Source of the DNA: Zetaproteobacteria bacterium CG06_land_8_20_14_3_00_59_53
GTDB taxonomy: Bacteria > Pseudomonadota > Zetaproteobacteria > Mariprofundales > Mariprofundaceae
Assembly (NCBI GenBank): GCA_002779605.1
Contig: PEWE01000006.1
Coordinates: 24,070 to 88,069 of the forward strand
DNA length: 64,000 nt
Direction: 5' to 3'
Part shown: positions 9,128 through 17,524 of the stretch, piece by piece
Layout: every line of letters starts with the position of its first letter
How positions within the stretch are numbered: the first letter of the stretch is position 1
Program-made: the position numbers and the translations under genes
Notes under the pieces: model-generated
Told to the model about the DNA's origin: nothing
The model's database searches: none
Seen by the model: the letters and a program-made list of their open reading frames with translations, nothing else

Positions 9128-10799
9128 GTGCAGAACGCTGCGCGGGCGCAGTCTGGTCTGGCGGCACGCAGAGCTGCGCGCCGATGATCCGCTGAGTGCA
9201 TGGCAGGGGCTTCTGGCGGCCAGAAATCTGAGTGAGACCGATGCCTTCTTCACCCCGCGTCTGACAGATCTTCCCAATCCTTTTGCCATGCAGGATATGC
9301 ACAGGGCTGCGAACCGCTTGGCTGTTGCGATCCGAGAAAATGAGCCTATTCATGTGTTTGGCGATTTCGATGCCGATGGTGTGAACGGCACGGCTATTCT
9401 GGTCGAGGCGCTGCGCGGGGCAGGGGCGGAGGTCACGTTCTCCATTCCACACCGTGCGGATGATGGTCACGGCATTGGTGTGGAGCCGGTTATGGAGGCC
9501 GCGGCGCGCGGTATCCGCGTCGGCATCAGTGTGGATACCGGAACCACTTGTTTCGATGCCTGTATTGCGGCCCGTGATGCCGGGATGGACCTGATGGTCA
9601 GCGATCATCATCTGCCCGAAGCCTGCCTGCCGCCTGCCTATGCACTGCTGAATCCGGCGAGGGATGACTGCGGTTTCGCGGACAGGAAGCTTTGCGGTAC
9701 GGGAGTTGCCTTCTTTCTGCTGATGGCTGTGTGGAAGGTGCTGGCCGATAGGGGGGCGCGCCCCGACTTCGATCTGCGATGTCTGTTGGACAGGGTCGCG
9801 GTGGCCACGGTGGCCGATGTGATGGATCTCGTCGGTGTGAACCGTATTCTAGTGTATCACGGTCTGCAAAGGCTGAACACGGAGCCGTCCACCGGCATGC
9901 GCGCGCTGATGCGCGTGGCCCGGGTGAGAACAGCGGTGACTGCAGAAACCATCGGCTTTTATCTGGCACCCAGAATCAATGCCGCAGGACGCATGCAGCA
10001 TGGCGAAGCAGCCATGCGCATGCTGTGCACACAGGATGCCGATGAGGCATCGGCCATTGCGGCAGAACTGGATGAGACAAACAAGCAGCGCCGCATGGTC
10101 GAGGCCGAGGTGTTCAAACAGGCGGAAGTGAAACTGGCCGGCTCGGAGATTCTGGCGACATGGGATGCAGAGTGGCATGCCGGTGTGGTCGGGCTTGCCG
10201 CAGGAAGGCTGGCCCGCAAACTCGGCAGGCCGGCGGCTGTCGGCTTCGTCACCCCTGAGGGCAGGGTACGCGTATCCCTGCGTGGCACGCCGGGCTTTCA
10301 TATCGGCGATCTTCTGAATGCATGCAGCGAACACCTTGAAGGCTTCGGCGGTCATGCCGGTGCCGGCGGCGGAGGTATCAAAGAGGGTTCATGGGATGCC
10401 TTCGTGGAGGCTTTCGGTGAAGCGATTGCAGGGCAGGCGGGCAATGCCGCCAATCATCTGGAGCAACCCGTGGATGGCATTCTGGGCCTTGGCGCGATGC
10501 ACGCAGGCTTGGCTGAAAGGTTGGCCCGCTTCGAGCCCATCGGTCGCGGCAATCCGCCCTGCACATGGCTGCTGGAGAGCGTGCACATCGCCGACCGCCG
10601 CGATATGAAGGGCGGGGTGTCCCGCCTGAAGGTCGGTGACGGCACAGGGTGGCTTGACTGCATTATCTTCGGCGCCAACGGTTTCTCCCAACCCCTGCAA
10701 CCCGGCTGCGTCGTTTCCCTGCTGGGACAACTGCAACTCGACGAATACCGTGGCAATGGTGCGGTGCAGTTCGTCGTCGAGGATGCCATAGCGCTTTAA
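9117..10799 (+). CDS. recJ: Single-strand DNA exonuclease RecJ
   Basis: The 560-residue protein has the DHH phosphoesterase motifs: DFDADG at 83-88, DTGTT at 140-144 and DHH at 163-165. The C-terminal DHHA1 domain carries GGHAGAGGG near residue 410, and a final OB-like domain contains the segment LGQLQLDEYRGNGAVQF. RecJ degrades single strands 5' to 3' in RecF recombination, mismatch repair and base excision. The first motif reads DFDADGVNG, a slight variant of the common DYDVDGITS. Length matches the family. Confidence 0.93.
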   Translation: MLPECRTLRGRSLVWRHAELRADDPLSAWQGLLAARNLSETDAFFTPRLTDLPNPFAMQDMHRAANRLAVAIRENEPIHVFGDFDADGVNGTAILVEALRGAGAEVTFSIPHRADDGHGIGVEPVMEAAARGIRVGISVDTGTTCFDACIAARDAGMDLMVSDHHLPEACLPPAYALLNPARDDCGFADRKLCGTGVAFFLLMAVWKVLADRGARPDFDLRCLLDRVAVATVADVMDLVGVNRILVYHGLQRLNTEPSTGMRALMRVARVRTAVTAETIGFYLAPRINAAGRMQHGEAAMRMLCTQDADEASAIAAELDETNKQRRMVEAEVFKQAEVKLAGSEILATWDAEWHAGVVGLAAGRLARKLGRPAAVGFVTPEGRVRVSLRGTPGFHIGDLLNACSEHLEGFGGHAGAGGGGIKEGSWDAFVEAFGEAIAGQAGNAANHLEQPVDGILGLGAMHAGLAERLARFEPIGRGNPPCTWLLESVHIADRRDMKGGVSRLKVGDGTGWLDCIIFGANGFSQPLQPGCVVSLLGQLQLDEYRGNGAVQFVVEDAIAL

Positions 10800-10904
10800 A
10801 CCTTATTGATGGTTCAGTTTCAGTTCAGCTACCCGCACTACGGTTGAGGACATGAAGCAGGACAGGCCGTGTGGCCTGAATATACCATCAAGCAAGGAGT
10901 TCCC

Positions 10905-11273
10905 ATGAAGAAGACACTGATGATCGCAAGCGCAGCCGTACTCGTGATCGGCGGTTTCACCGCAACCGACGCCGTGGCCGGTGCGGAAAGCAAGTGCCAG
11001 ACATGCCATACCTTCGATAAGGGCGGCAGCAACAGGATGGGCCCGAACCTGTTCGGTATCGTCGGACGCAAGGCTGGTTCGCTTGATGGCTACAAGTACG
11101 GCGATTATCTGAAGAATGCAGATTTCACCTGGGATGAGGAGCATCTGAAGGCATGGATGGAGGACTCCGCCGGGGTCGCCAAGGCGGACGGCAAGCGCAC
11201 CAAGATGCCGACCCAGCGCGTTGCCGGCGAAAAGGCCGACGAGGTCATCGCCTTCCTGAATGGCTTGAAGTAA
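10905..11273 (+). CDS. Soluble cytochrome c, class I (c2-like)
   Basis: The start at 10905 has AAGGAG six bases upstream; an upstream in-frame ATG at 10869 does not. The 122-residue precursor has a signal peptide ending near AVAGA, haem motif CQTCH at 31-35, GPNLFGIVGRKAG after it, and distal ligand Met101 in TKMPTQR. These are hallmarks of mitochondrial-type and c2-type cytochromes. It probably carries electrons in the periplasm to a terminal oxidase or to reverse electron flow. A strong terminator follows, so it forms its own unit, convergent to the SQR-like operon. Confidence 0.9.
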   Translation: MKKTLMIASAAVLVIGGFTATDAVAGAESKCQTCHTFDKGGSNRMGPNLFGIVGRKAGSLDGYKYGDYLKNADFTWDEEHLKAWMEDSAGVAKADGKRTKMPTQRVAGEKADEVIAFLNGLK

Positions 11274-11324
11274 ACCTCCGCGCAATCGCCAACACAGGGT
11301 CAGGTTTTCTAGATATTCAAACAA

Positions 11325-11360
11325 ACGGGGCCGGACATTTGTCCGGCCCCGTTGCCTTTT
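11325..11360 (+). terminator. Strong hairpin terminator after cytochrome c
   Basis: A perfect 12-bp stem, ACGGGGCCGGAC against GTCCGGCCCCGT with loop ATTT, is followed by TGCCTTTT. The symmetric stem could also end transcription of the convergent 52-residue ORF. Confidence 0.85.
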
Positions 11361-11371
11361 CTAAGCGGGAT

Positions 11372-11530
11372 TTAGTGCTGCGAGTTCATCATCAGTCTGA
11401 GCATCTTCACGTTGATGACGATGAAGCGGATGAACTGCCATGGTAACGAATTACGCATGTAGCGGGTGAAACCCGTCGGCGTCGGCGGGTAATAGGTCTG
11501 CCCGTAGGGCTCGCGATTGGCATTTGGCAT
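11372..11530 (-). CDS. 52-residue protein downstream of the SQR-like gene
   Basis: This small ORF starts at ATG 11530 with GAGGAG seven bases upstream, a near-perfect ribosome site, and ends with TAA at 11372. The product starts MPNANREPYGQTYYPPTP and ends with a helical stretch LPWQFIRFIVINVKMLRLMM then NSQH. The N-terminal half is Pro/Tyr-rich and the C-terminal half is an amphipathic or membrane-associated helix with basic residues. It begins 27 bases after the SQR-like stop, so it belongs to that transcript. It may tether the flavoprotein to the membrane or to a partner. I do not know a named family. Confidence 0.65.
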   Translation of the reverse strand: MPNANREPYGQTYYPPTPTGFTRYMRNSLPWQFIRFIVINVKMLRLMMNSQH

Positions 11531-11557
11531 GTCTGTCTCCTCGATTCGTATTCTTAA

Positions 11558-13015
11558 TTAGTCTGGCATGTACGACCAGCCGGGCTTCATCTTCGACTGG
11601 TACATGAAGGTGTAGTGCAGGACGTATTTCATCCAGTGGCCTGCCAGGCCGACTTCGCCGGTTGTCAGGGACAGGTCGCGGCCGTATGCCGGATACTTGT
11701 CGTAGTCCGGCACCACCGGGTACACGGTCATCGAGACAGCGCTACCACGGAAGATATGCGAACCTGTGGAGGCCATGCATGCAGCGCCCATCTCGGCCAT
11801 GGAGGCGTGGTGGGTCGGCTTCTCGGCGCCGTTGATCATGTCGCGGATGCTCTTGGCCACGTTGACGGCCATGGCGGCGGACGGCATGCCGGTACGCGGC
11901 GGGGTGGGGCTGATCGGCGTGCCGTTGACGCTCTTCATCGGCTTGCTGATCGGGTGCGGCGGGGCGAACGCGATGCCGATAGCGAACAGGTGCTTGTAGA
12001 TCGGGTTCTGGTAGGTCTTCGGCCAGTCCTCCGCACTCCACTCTTCGTAGGGACGCGGCGTGTAGTCGCCGTCCACCTTCAAAAAGCCGTTCGGGGCGAA
12101 CAGGGTCGTGGTGATGTCCTCGCCTGCCTTATCGAAGGCCTTCAGGCCCACGCCGGCAAAAGGCGGGATGAGCATGGAGAAGTCGAAGTCGAGTTCACCC
12201 ATGGTGCCGTCGAGCTGTTCGTAGTGGATCTTGCCCGGTTCGATCTTGCTGACATGAGCACGGGTGACCCACTCGATGCCGCGCTCCACCATTAGCGACT
12301 CGCTGAAGGTCTTGGCGTTGGTCACATAGCCGCCGCGCTTGATGTGTACGCCGCCCATGCCGAAATCGCCGAGTTCGTATTCATTACTGATCCAGATGAT
12401 GCGAGCCTTGTCGCGCACACCGGCCTCGCGCAGCGTGTGATCCACATTGTAGGTGTACTCGAAGGCCGCGCCCTGGCAGGTGCACATGCCGTGGCCGGTG
12501 CCGATCACGAAGGTGCGCTGCTCGCCTTTCTTCATGGCCTCAATCTGCTCCTGCAGCTTCTCGTTGGCTTCCAGCGCATGCTTGGCGGTACACACGGATA
12601 CGGTGTAGCCATTATCCGGACCGAGGCCCGGGGTGGCATTGAAGTTCAGCTTGGGTCCAGTGGCATTGATCAGGTAGTCATAGGTCAGGATATCGCTCTG
12701 GCCAGCACGCGCCTCGTCGGTGAATTCGACGGTGACGTACGGTAAAGCGCTGTCCTTGCTGCCTTCCGGATTGATGGAGATCGCCCTGGCCTGATGGAAG
12801 GTGATGCCGGCTTTGTCGTACACCTGTTTCAGGTCGAAGGTCACATCCTCTTCGGTCATATCGCCCACGCCGACCCAGATGTTCGACGGGATCCAGTTCC
12901 ACAAGGCGTTGGGGGATACCACAACCACCTCGTGTTTTTTACCGATCCACTTGCTCAGGTAGCGGGCGGCGGTGTGTCCCGCGATGCCGGCTCCCAGGAT
13001 AAGTACTCGTGCCAT
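11558..13015 (-). CDS. Sulfide:quinone oxidoreductase-like flavoprotein
   Basis: I take ATG 13015 (MARVLIL) because GGAGGAG is seven bases upstream. The 485-residue protein has the FAD-binding GAGIAG at 8-13. The redox cysteines expected for SQR are present: Cys142, Cys178/Cys180 in GMCTCQG, and Cys413 in GAACMAST. NALWNWIPSNIWVGVG and the C-terminal HYTFMYQSKMKPGW segment match long SQR types, perhaps type III. It would oxidise sulfide, or another sulfur species, and reduce quinone at the membrane. Substrate is inferred from family only. It heads an operon with the 52-residue ORF. Confidence 0.75.
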   Translation of the reverse strand: MARVLILGAGIAGHTAARYLSKWIGKKHEVVVVSPNALWNWIPSNIWVGVGDMTEEDVTFDLKQVYDKAGITFHQARAISINPEGSKDSALPYVTVEFTDEARAGQSDILTYDYLINATGPKLNFNATPGLGPDNGYTVSVCTAKHALEANEKLQEQIEAMKKGEQRTFVIGTGHGMCTCQGAAFEYTYNVDHTLREAGVRDKARIIWISNEYELGDFGMGGVHIKRGGYVTNAKTFSESLMVERGIEWVTRAHVSKIEPGKIHYEQLDGTMGELDFDFSMLIPPFAGVGLKAFDKAGEDITTTLFAPNGFLKVDGDYTPRPYEEWSAEDWPKTYQNPIYKHLFAIGIAFAPPHPISKPMKSVNGTPISPTPPRTGMPSAAMAVNVAKSIRDMINGAEKPTHHASMAEMGAACMASTGSHIFRGSAVSMTVYPVVPDYDKYPAYGRDLSLTTGEVGLAGHWMKYVLHYTFMYQSKMKPGWSYMPD

Positions 13016-13104
13016 ATTCATCTCCTCCAGTCTTGAGAGACCGAAAACACGCCGGCCCCCTGAGTTCTTAGGTGCGAACATTATGATATCCTAATATGAT
13101 TAAC

Positions 13105-13124
13105 AACCCTTTTGTGTAAGGGTT
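13105..13124. other. Hairpin between the DUF4405 gene and the SQR-like gene
   Basis: AACCCTT (13105-13111) and AAGGGTT (13118-13124) form a perfect 7-bp stem in an AT-rich stretch. It lies after the DUF4405 stop and before the SQR start on the minus strand. It may be a terminator for the former or part of the SQR promoter region; no clear T run settles this. Confidence 0.4.
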
Positions 13125-13181
13125 ATTTCCCGGTCGTGTAGTCGAATCATTTCACCGGCATAGAGACCCGCAAGTGCTTTG

Positions 13182-13565
13182 TTACCGAACCTGATGATAA
13201 CGCTGTTGCCCACGCTCTGCATCAGTGACCGGAGAAACAAGCGGTGCAAATGCCAGAGCAATGAGTGCTATGGCCCCAAGTATCCCGGCGGCTATGCGAT
13301 AATTGTTCTCCGTGGAGCCTTTGCCAGTTACAACACTTTTGATGAACTTGATATGTGTGATCAAATGAACAGTCATCAATAAAAGAAAACCGATCGAAAC
13401 ATAAAAGTGAATATCACCCCATGCATGGCGTGTTAAATGCCACACTTCATCCCCACCGCTTCTCGGGGGCAGGGCATATTCAAGAAATATCCCCGTTGAG
13501 ACCATGAAGGTTAAAGCCGCAAATGAAAGAAAGTCTGTAATCTTCAGGATCGTCGAAGTAGTCAT
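13182..13565 (-). CDS. DUF4405-family membrane protein
   Basis: The start at 13565 (MTTSTIL) has AGGTGG eight bases upstream. The 127-residue protein has three TM helices: ITDFLSFAALTFMVSTGIF, HFYVSIGFLLLMTVHLITH and IAAGILGAIALIALAFAP. Histidines in HLTRHAWGDIH and HLITH flank helix 2 and fit the b-haem binding proposed for DUF4405 and related cytochrome b-like proteins. It is upstream of the SQR-like gene on the same strand, so a role in quinone-linked electron transfer is plausible. Function is not established. Confidence 0.7.
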   Translation of the reverse strand: MTTSTILKITDFLSFAALTFMVSTGIFLEYALPPRSGGDEVWHLTRHAWGDIHFYVSIGFLLLMTVHLITHIKFIKSVVTGKGSTENNYRIAAGILGAIALIALAFAPLVSPVTDAERGQQRYHQVR

Positions 13566-13688
13566 GATTGATTCCACCTCTGGAGCAGTTACCAGCTTTA
13601 ACACATTGCGGTATCGATGTCCATGTTGTGAAGGTGAATCCGTGCTGCTGTAGCGTTTGAAGGCAGGGAAAAGCCAAGTGATGCCCGT

Positions 13689-15308
13689 TTACCTGCTGGA
13701 CAGAATCATGTCGGCGGCCTTCAGGCCGTCCACCGCCGCAGAAACGATGCCGCCTGCATAGCCCGCGCCTTCGCCGACCGGATAAAGGCCTTTGAGGGTT
13801 ACGGACTGCATGCTCTCGTCGCGCGAGATGCGCACCGGGCTGCTGGTACGGGTCTCGCTGGCCAGCAGGTTGGCTTCATCCGTGAGATAGCCGCGCATGC
13901 GGCGGTCGAAGCCGCGGATGCCGCAGGCCAGGGGCGAGGCGATCCAGTGCGGCAGCAGTTCCCAGAGGTCGGCGGGGATGGGTGAGGGCTTGAAGCGGCA
14001 GTTGGCGAGGGCACCGCTTGCCTTTCTGTTTACAAAATCGGTCAGGCGCATGGCAGGCGCTGCATATCGGTTTCCTGCGGCCTTGAAGGTGGCGCGCTCG
14101 ATCTCGCGCTGGAAGTGCACGCCGGAAAGCGGATGGGCCTTGATACCATGACGCTCGATATCCTCGGGGGTGACCTGTACGACCAGACCCGAATTGGCGA
14201 ACTCGCCGGAGCGTTTGGCATTGCTCATGCCGTTCACCGCCATGCCTCCCTCCTCGGTGGGCGAGGGGACGATCAGCCCGCCCGGACACATGCAGAAGGA
14301 ATACACGCCGCGTTGGCCCAGCTGTTCGTCGGGGACCTGATGCGTGAGAGCGTATTCCGCAGCACCGAGGGCCGCATGACCGGCTGCGGGACCGAACTGG
14401 ATGGCATCGATCAACGCTTGCGGATGCTCGGCGCGCACGCCGACGGCGAAGGCCTTGGCTTCCAGACGGATGCCCAGCTTGTGCAGGTGCTCGTAGGTGT
14501 CGCGTGCCGAATGGCCGGTGGCCAGCACCACGCAATCACCTGAAATCTCTTCGTTGCTGGCCAGTCGAACGCCGCACACTGCATCGCCATGGGTGAGCAG
14601 TGCATCCACGCGCGCGCCGAAGCGGTAGTCCACGCCCAGTGCTTCCAGATGGGTGCGCATGTTGCGTACGATGCGCACCAGCTTATCGGTGCCCAGATGC
14701 GGATGGGCATCGATCAGGATGTCGTGGTTGGCTCCAAAGCGCACAAAGGTGTGCAGCACATTGCGTACCAGCGGGCTCTTGATGCGGGTGTACAGCTTGC
14801 CGTCGGTGTATGTGCCGGCACCACCCTCACCGAAGCAGATATTGCTCTCGGTGTTCAGCTCCCCTCTGGAACGAAGCCTGCCGATATCGCGCATGCGGGT
14901 CTCCACCGGCTGGCCGCGCTCCAGCAGGGTGACGCGCATGCCGCGCTCGGCCAGCTGCAGCGCTGCAAACAGGCCGGCAGGGCCGGCACCGACCACGATG
15001 GCATGCCGCTCGTTGATTTGCTTCACAGGAAGGGCAGGGGCATCGAGCGCGGAAGCCTGAATAACACGCAACTGCATGGCCGGATCGCCGACAAGCTTTT
15101 CAGTCAACGGGGAAGCCGTGGTGAACTCATAGGAGCAGACAAAGTGGATATTGCTCTTCTTGCGCGCATCCAGCGCACGGCGGACCAGTGTCAGATCGCT
15201 GATGCCGGCATCCTGCAGGCCGAGCCGCTTTGCCAGCCTTATGTGGATCGATGTCTGTGCCTCGTCGAGTCCGGTATCGAGGTTGGCGATGCAGTAGCGT
15301 GTTGTCAT
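13689..15308 (-). CDS. FAD-dependent dehydrogenase, COG2509 type
   Basis: The 539-residue protein has an N-terminal segment of about 85 residues, then a Rossmann FAD site VVGAGPAGLFAAL and the FGEGGAGTYTDGKLYTR motif typical of COG2509 flavoproteins. The C-terminus GLYPVGEGAGYAGGIVSAA is the second flavin-binding motif. Members are widespread and uncharacterised; they look like reductases related to glycerol-3-phosphate oxidase folds. No operon partner is obvious. RBS GAGGA is eight bases from the ATG. Confidence 0.8.
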   Translation of the reverse strand: MTTRYCIANLDTGLDEAQTSIHIRLAKRLGLQDAGISDLTLVRRALDARKKSNIHFVCSYEFTTASPLTEKLVGDPAMQLRVIQASALDAPALPVKQINERHAIVVGAGPAGLFAALQLAERGMRVTLLERGQPVETRMRDIGRLRSRGELNTESNICFGEGGAGTYTDGKLYTRIKSPLVRNVLHTFVRFGANHDILIDAHPHLGTDKLVRIVRNMRTHLEALGVDYRFGARVDALLTHGDAVCGVRLASNEEISGDCVVLATGHSARDTYEHLHKLGIRLEAKAFAVGVRAEHPQALIDAIQFGPAAGHAALGAAEYALTHQVPDEQLGQRGVYSFCMCPGGLIVPSPTEEGGMAVNGMSNAKRSGEFANSGLVVQVTPEDIERHGIKAHPLSGVHFQREIERATFKAAGNRYAAPAMRLTDFVNRKASGALANCRFKPSPIPADLWELLPHWIASPLACGIRGFDRRMRGYLTDEANLLASETRTSSPVRISRDESMQSVTLKGLYPVGEGAGYAGGIVSAAVDGLKAADMILSSR

Positions 15309-15347
15309 GGCTGCATCCTCGCCGACGCGGGGGCCAAAGTCATGAAG

Positions 15348-15378
15348 TAAGCACTGTCATGATCTAAGCACTGTCATG
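15348..15378. repeat. Perfect 14-bp direct repeat upstream of trmO
   Basis: TAAGCACTGTCATG occurs at 15348-15361 and again at 15365-15378, a period of 17 bases. It lies between the divergent COG2509 and trmO genes. It could be a regulator site or a small duplication. Confidence 0.8.
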
Positions 15379-15445
15379 GCAAAGCATGCAGCGGGTGTTT
15401 CACGTCATGATGGAGCGAAGATTCCGAATCGCCTAGCTTCCGCCC

Positions 15446-16021
15446 ATGAGTGAAGATCAACCGCCCCTGAAGTGGGACAGGAAACCGAGCAAGAACCTCG
15501 ACCCGAAATCCTATGCGGAGGATTTTGCGCACGATGAGCATATCGTGATGCAGCCCATCGGCATTGTGCACAGCAGCTACAAGGAGCGTTTCTCCACCCC
15601 GCGCCAGCCTTCGCTGGATGATCCCATGCCTGCCACGATCGAATTGAACGCCGGTATGAATTTCGAACAGGCGGTGAAGGATCTCGACGGCTTCACCCAT
15701 ATCTGGGTGATCTACTGGATGCATCTGAATCAGGGCTGGAATCCGACCGTGGTGCCGCCGCGTGGTCCGAAGGTACGCCGCGGCCTGTTTGCCACACGCG
15801 CCCCGCACCGCCCGAACAGCATCGGCCTGTCAGTTGTTCGTCTTACAGGGATTGAAGGGCGAACGCTGCACATCCAGGGGCACGATATGCTCGACGGCAC
15901 GCCTGTGCTGGATATCAAACCCTACCTGACCTACAGCGATTCCTTCCCCGATGCCCGTTGCGGTTGGGTGGACGAAAGCGGTGTGGCCGAGATGAAGGAA
16001 TCCATCAACACCGGTAGTTGA
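15446..16021 (+). CDS. trmO: TrmO-type tRNA methyltransferase (TsaA family)
   Basis: The 191-residue protein has the YaeB/TsaA beta-barrel signature: PIGIVHSSYKERFSTPRQP near 37-55, GFTHIWVIYWMH, then RGLFATRAPHRPNSIGLS at about 112-129. TrmO uses S-adenosylmethionine to methylate the t6A37 base of some tRNAs. It has a 30-residue N-terminal extension, and lacks the longer C-terminal domain of E. coli TrmO (235 residues), like many single-domain members. It stands alone on the plus strand. Confidence 0.8.
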   Translation: MSEDQPPLKWDRKPSKNLDPKSYAEDFAHDEHIVMQPIGIVHSSYKERFSTPRQPSLDDPMPATIELNAGMNFEQAVKDLDGFTHIWVIYWMHLNQGWNPTVVPPRGPKVRRGLFATRAPHRPNSIGLSVVRLTGIEGRTLHIQGHDMLDGTPVLDIKPYLTYSDSFPDARCGWVDESGVAEMKESINTGS

Positions 16022-16104
16022 TGCGCCGGGATTTCGCTGAGTGGTTGCCAGAAATCGAGGTTGAACGTATCGTGCATTGCATATGTATTGCGGAGGTTTT
16101 GTTT

Positions 16105-16371
16105 ATGAAAACAGCCACCATACCGCCACTGCTTGTCACGCCGGATTTGCGCCATGATGCCGAGAGCGTGTTGAGAGAAGGTGAGACGCTGAGCAGCTTC
16201 GTCGAGGAATCCCTGCGCAAACAGGTGGAACATCGTAAGTTCCAGCAGGAATTTATCGCCAGAGGGCTGGCTGCGCGGGACAAGGCCAGGGACACCGGCC
16301 GTTACGTTTCAAAGAACGAAGTCATGGACGCTTTGCGCTCAACCCTGGAAACGGCGCAGTCCAGACAGTGA
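16105..16371 (+). CDS. YlcI/YnfO-type antitoxin of a toxin-antitoxin pair
   Basis: I start at ATG 16105 (MKTATIPPL) because GGAGG is eight or nine bases upstream. The 88-residue product opens with a ribbon-helix-helix-like strand (TIPPLLVTPDLR) and has AESVLREGETLSSFVEESLR and FIARGLAARDKA, which match the YlcI/YnfO family. Its C-terminal helix should cover the toxin. A possible promoter is TTGAAC with a 17-base spacer to TGTATT just upstream. Its stop overlaps the toxin start (GTGA). Confidence 0.8.
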   Translation: MKTATIPPLLVTPDLRHDAESVLREGETLSSFVEESLRKQVEHRKFQQEFIARGLAARDKARDTGRYVSKNEVMDALRSTLETAQSRQ

Positions 16372-16667
16372 GCTTCACGCTTCGGTTCACCGAAGAGGCT
16401 GTGGACGATCTGAAACGCTTGTATGCGTTTGCAGCCGGAAATGATCCTGTCGCAGCGGAAAAAGCTCTTGAGACTATCGGCAAGGCTTGGGAACTTCTGG
16501 AGGAGTTTCCGTTTTCCTGCCGTAGGGCAGAAGGTGCGGACGCCTTCCTGCGAGAGTTTGTTATTTCATTCGGTGATGCGGGCTATGTGGCGCTGTTCGA
16601 GATTGAAAACAACGAAACGGTGACTGTTCTAGCCGTTCGCCACCAACGGGAAGACGATTATCATTGA
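16368..16667 (+). CDS. RelE/ParE-type toxin
   Basis: The start is GTG at 16368, overlapping the antitoxin TGA by four bases. The 99-residue protein has the ParE pattern: an N-terminal strand TLRFTEEAVDDLKRLY, a helix pair with AAEKALETIGKAWELLEEFP, then a strand-rich end with YVALFEIENNETVTVLAVRHQREDDYH. The final VLAVRHQRE is the usual catalytic or target-binding strand. ParE toxins poison gyrase and RelE toxins cut mRNA; which applies is not clear. The gene ends seven bases from a convergent gene. Confidence 0.85.
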   Translation: MSFTLRFTEEAVDDLKRLYAFAAGNDPVAAEKALETIGKAWELLEEFPFSCRRAEGADAFLREFVISFGDAGYVALFEIENNETVTVLAVRHQREDDYH

Positions 16668-16674
16668 CTGAGCT

Positions 16675-17442
16675 TTACAGCTTGGCCTTGGCAATACGGC
16701 GCAGGGTGGGCACCTCAAGTCCTGCATCGTCGGCGATGAACAGGGCGCGCTCAAGGCGCGCAGGGGCCGAACGACCCATGCAGCCGTGTGCCGGGTCGCC
16801 ATCGAAGGCTGCCAGCATGCCCTCGATCAGGGCCGCGCGATCGAATTCCTGCCCCGTCAGATGCTCCTGGATATCGAGCACATCACCGGCCACGGCGCAT
16901 GCCAGATCATTATGCTCAAGCCATAGCTCGCGCACGTTGCCGCCGCACTCCAGTCCCGCGATGTTGGTGGTCAGGATGTAGAGATTCTTCAGCACCAGTT
17001 CAAACAGCAGTTCGGCCTCGCTGCTCAGTTCGCGCACGGGGATATCCAGCGAACCCAGCGCATCCTTGAGCAACAAAGCGAATTCCCCGAAGGCAGGGGA
17101 GGTGATCACCACCCTGGAATCCATGCCCTTCTTCTTCTCGAACCACACGGAGATGACGGTGGGGTTTTCCAAACCATGTTGTTCCCAGTCGCGCGGCAGC
17201 AATTCGTTCTGCAACAACACAAGATTCGAGCGCCATGCATCCGGAAGGGCGGCCAATGTGTCATGCAGGTCTTTCTCGGCTACGGCCACGATGACCATTT
17301 CGGGGCCAAGCGCCTCTTCAGCCACTTCCCCCATGTCCATATCGCGTGTCACCGGCACGATCGGGTAGCCCAGGCGCATAAAGCCGCGCGCGAACACCGA
17401 GCCGATCTCGCCGATTCCGATTACCACGATGGGACTTTGCAT
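16675..17442 (-). CDS. NAD(P)-binding protein of the ketopantoate reductase-like type
   Basis: The 255-residue protein starts with a Rossmann motif VVIGIGEIGSVFARGF (residues 5-20) and continues through a cofactor domain with VIVAVAEKDL and SNLVLLQNELLPRDW. The second half is helical, as in 6-phosphogluconate or ketopantoate dehydrogenase folds. I see no diagnostic catalytic motif, so the substrate is unknown. It lies convergent to the toxin gene and has no clear operon partner. Confidence 0.55.
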   Translation of the reverse strand: MQSPIVVIGIGEIGSVFARGFMRLGYPIVPVTRDMDMGEVAEEALGPEMVIVAVAEKDLHDTLAALPDAWRSNLVLLQNELLPRDWEQHGLENPTVISVWFEKKKGMDSRVVITSPAFGEFALLLKDALGSLDIPVRELSSEAELLFELVLKNLYILTTNIAGLECGGNVRELWLEHNDLACAVAGDVLDIQEHLTGQEFDRAALIEGMLAAFDGDPAHGCMGRSAPARLERALFIADDAGLEVPTLRRIAKAKL

Positions 17443-17524
17443 GTCTGCCTCCTGTGAGCAGGGGAAGGTAACAAAAAAAGGAGGCTCGTCGCCGCCCTTT
17501 TCATTGCACGGTTATCAGCCCCGC

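Noticed and set aside
17450..17510. Terminator between the ketopantoate-like gene and the DUF3147 gene
   Set aside because: Only an imperfect short stem (AAAAGGAGGC with GCCGCCCTTTT) can be drawn.
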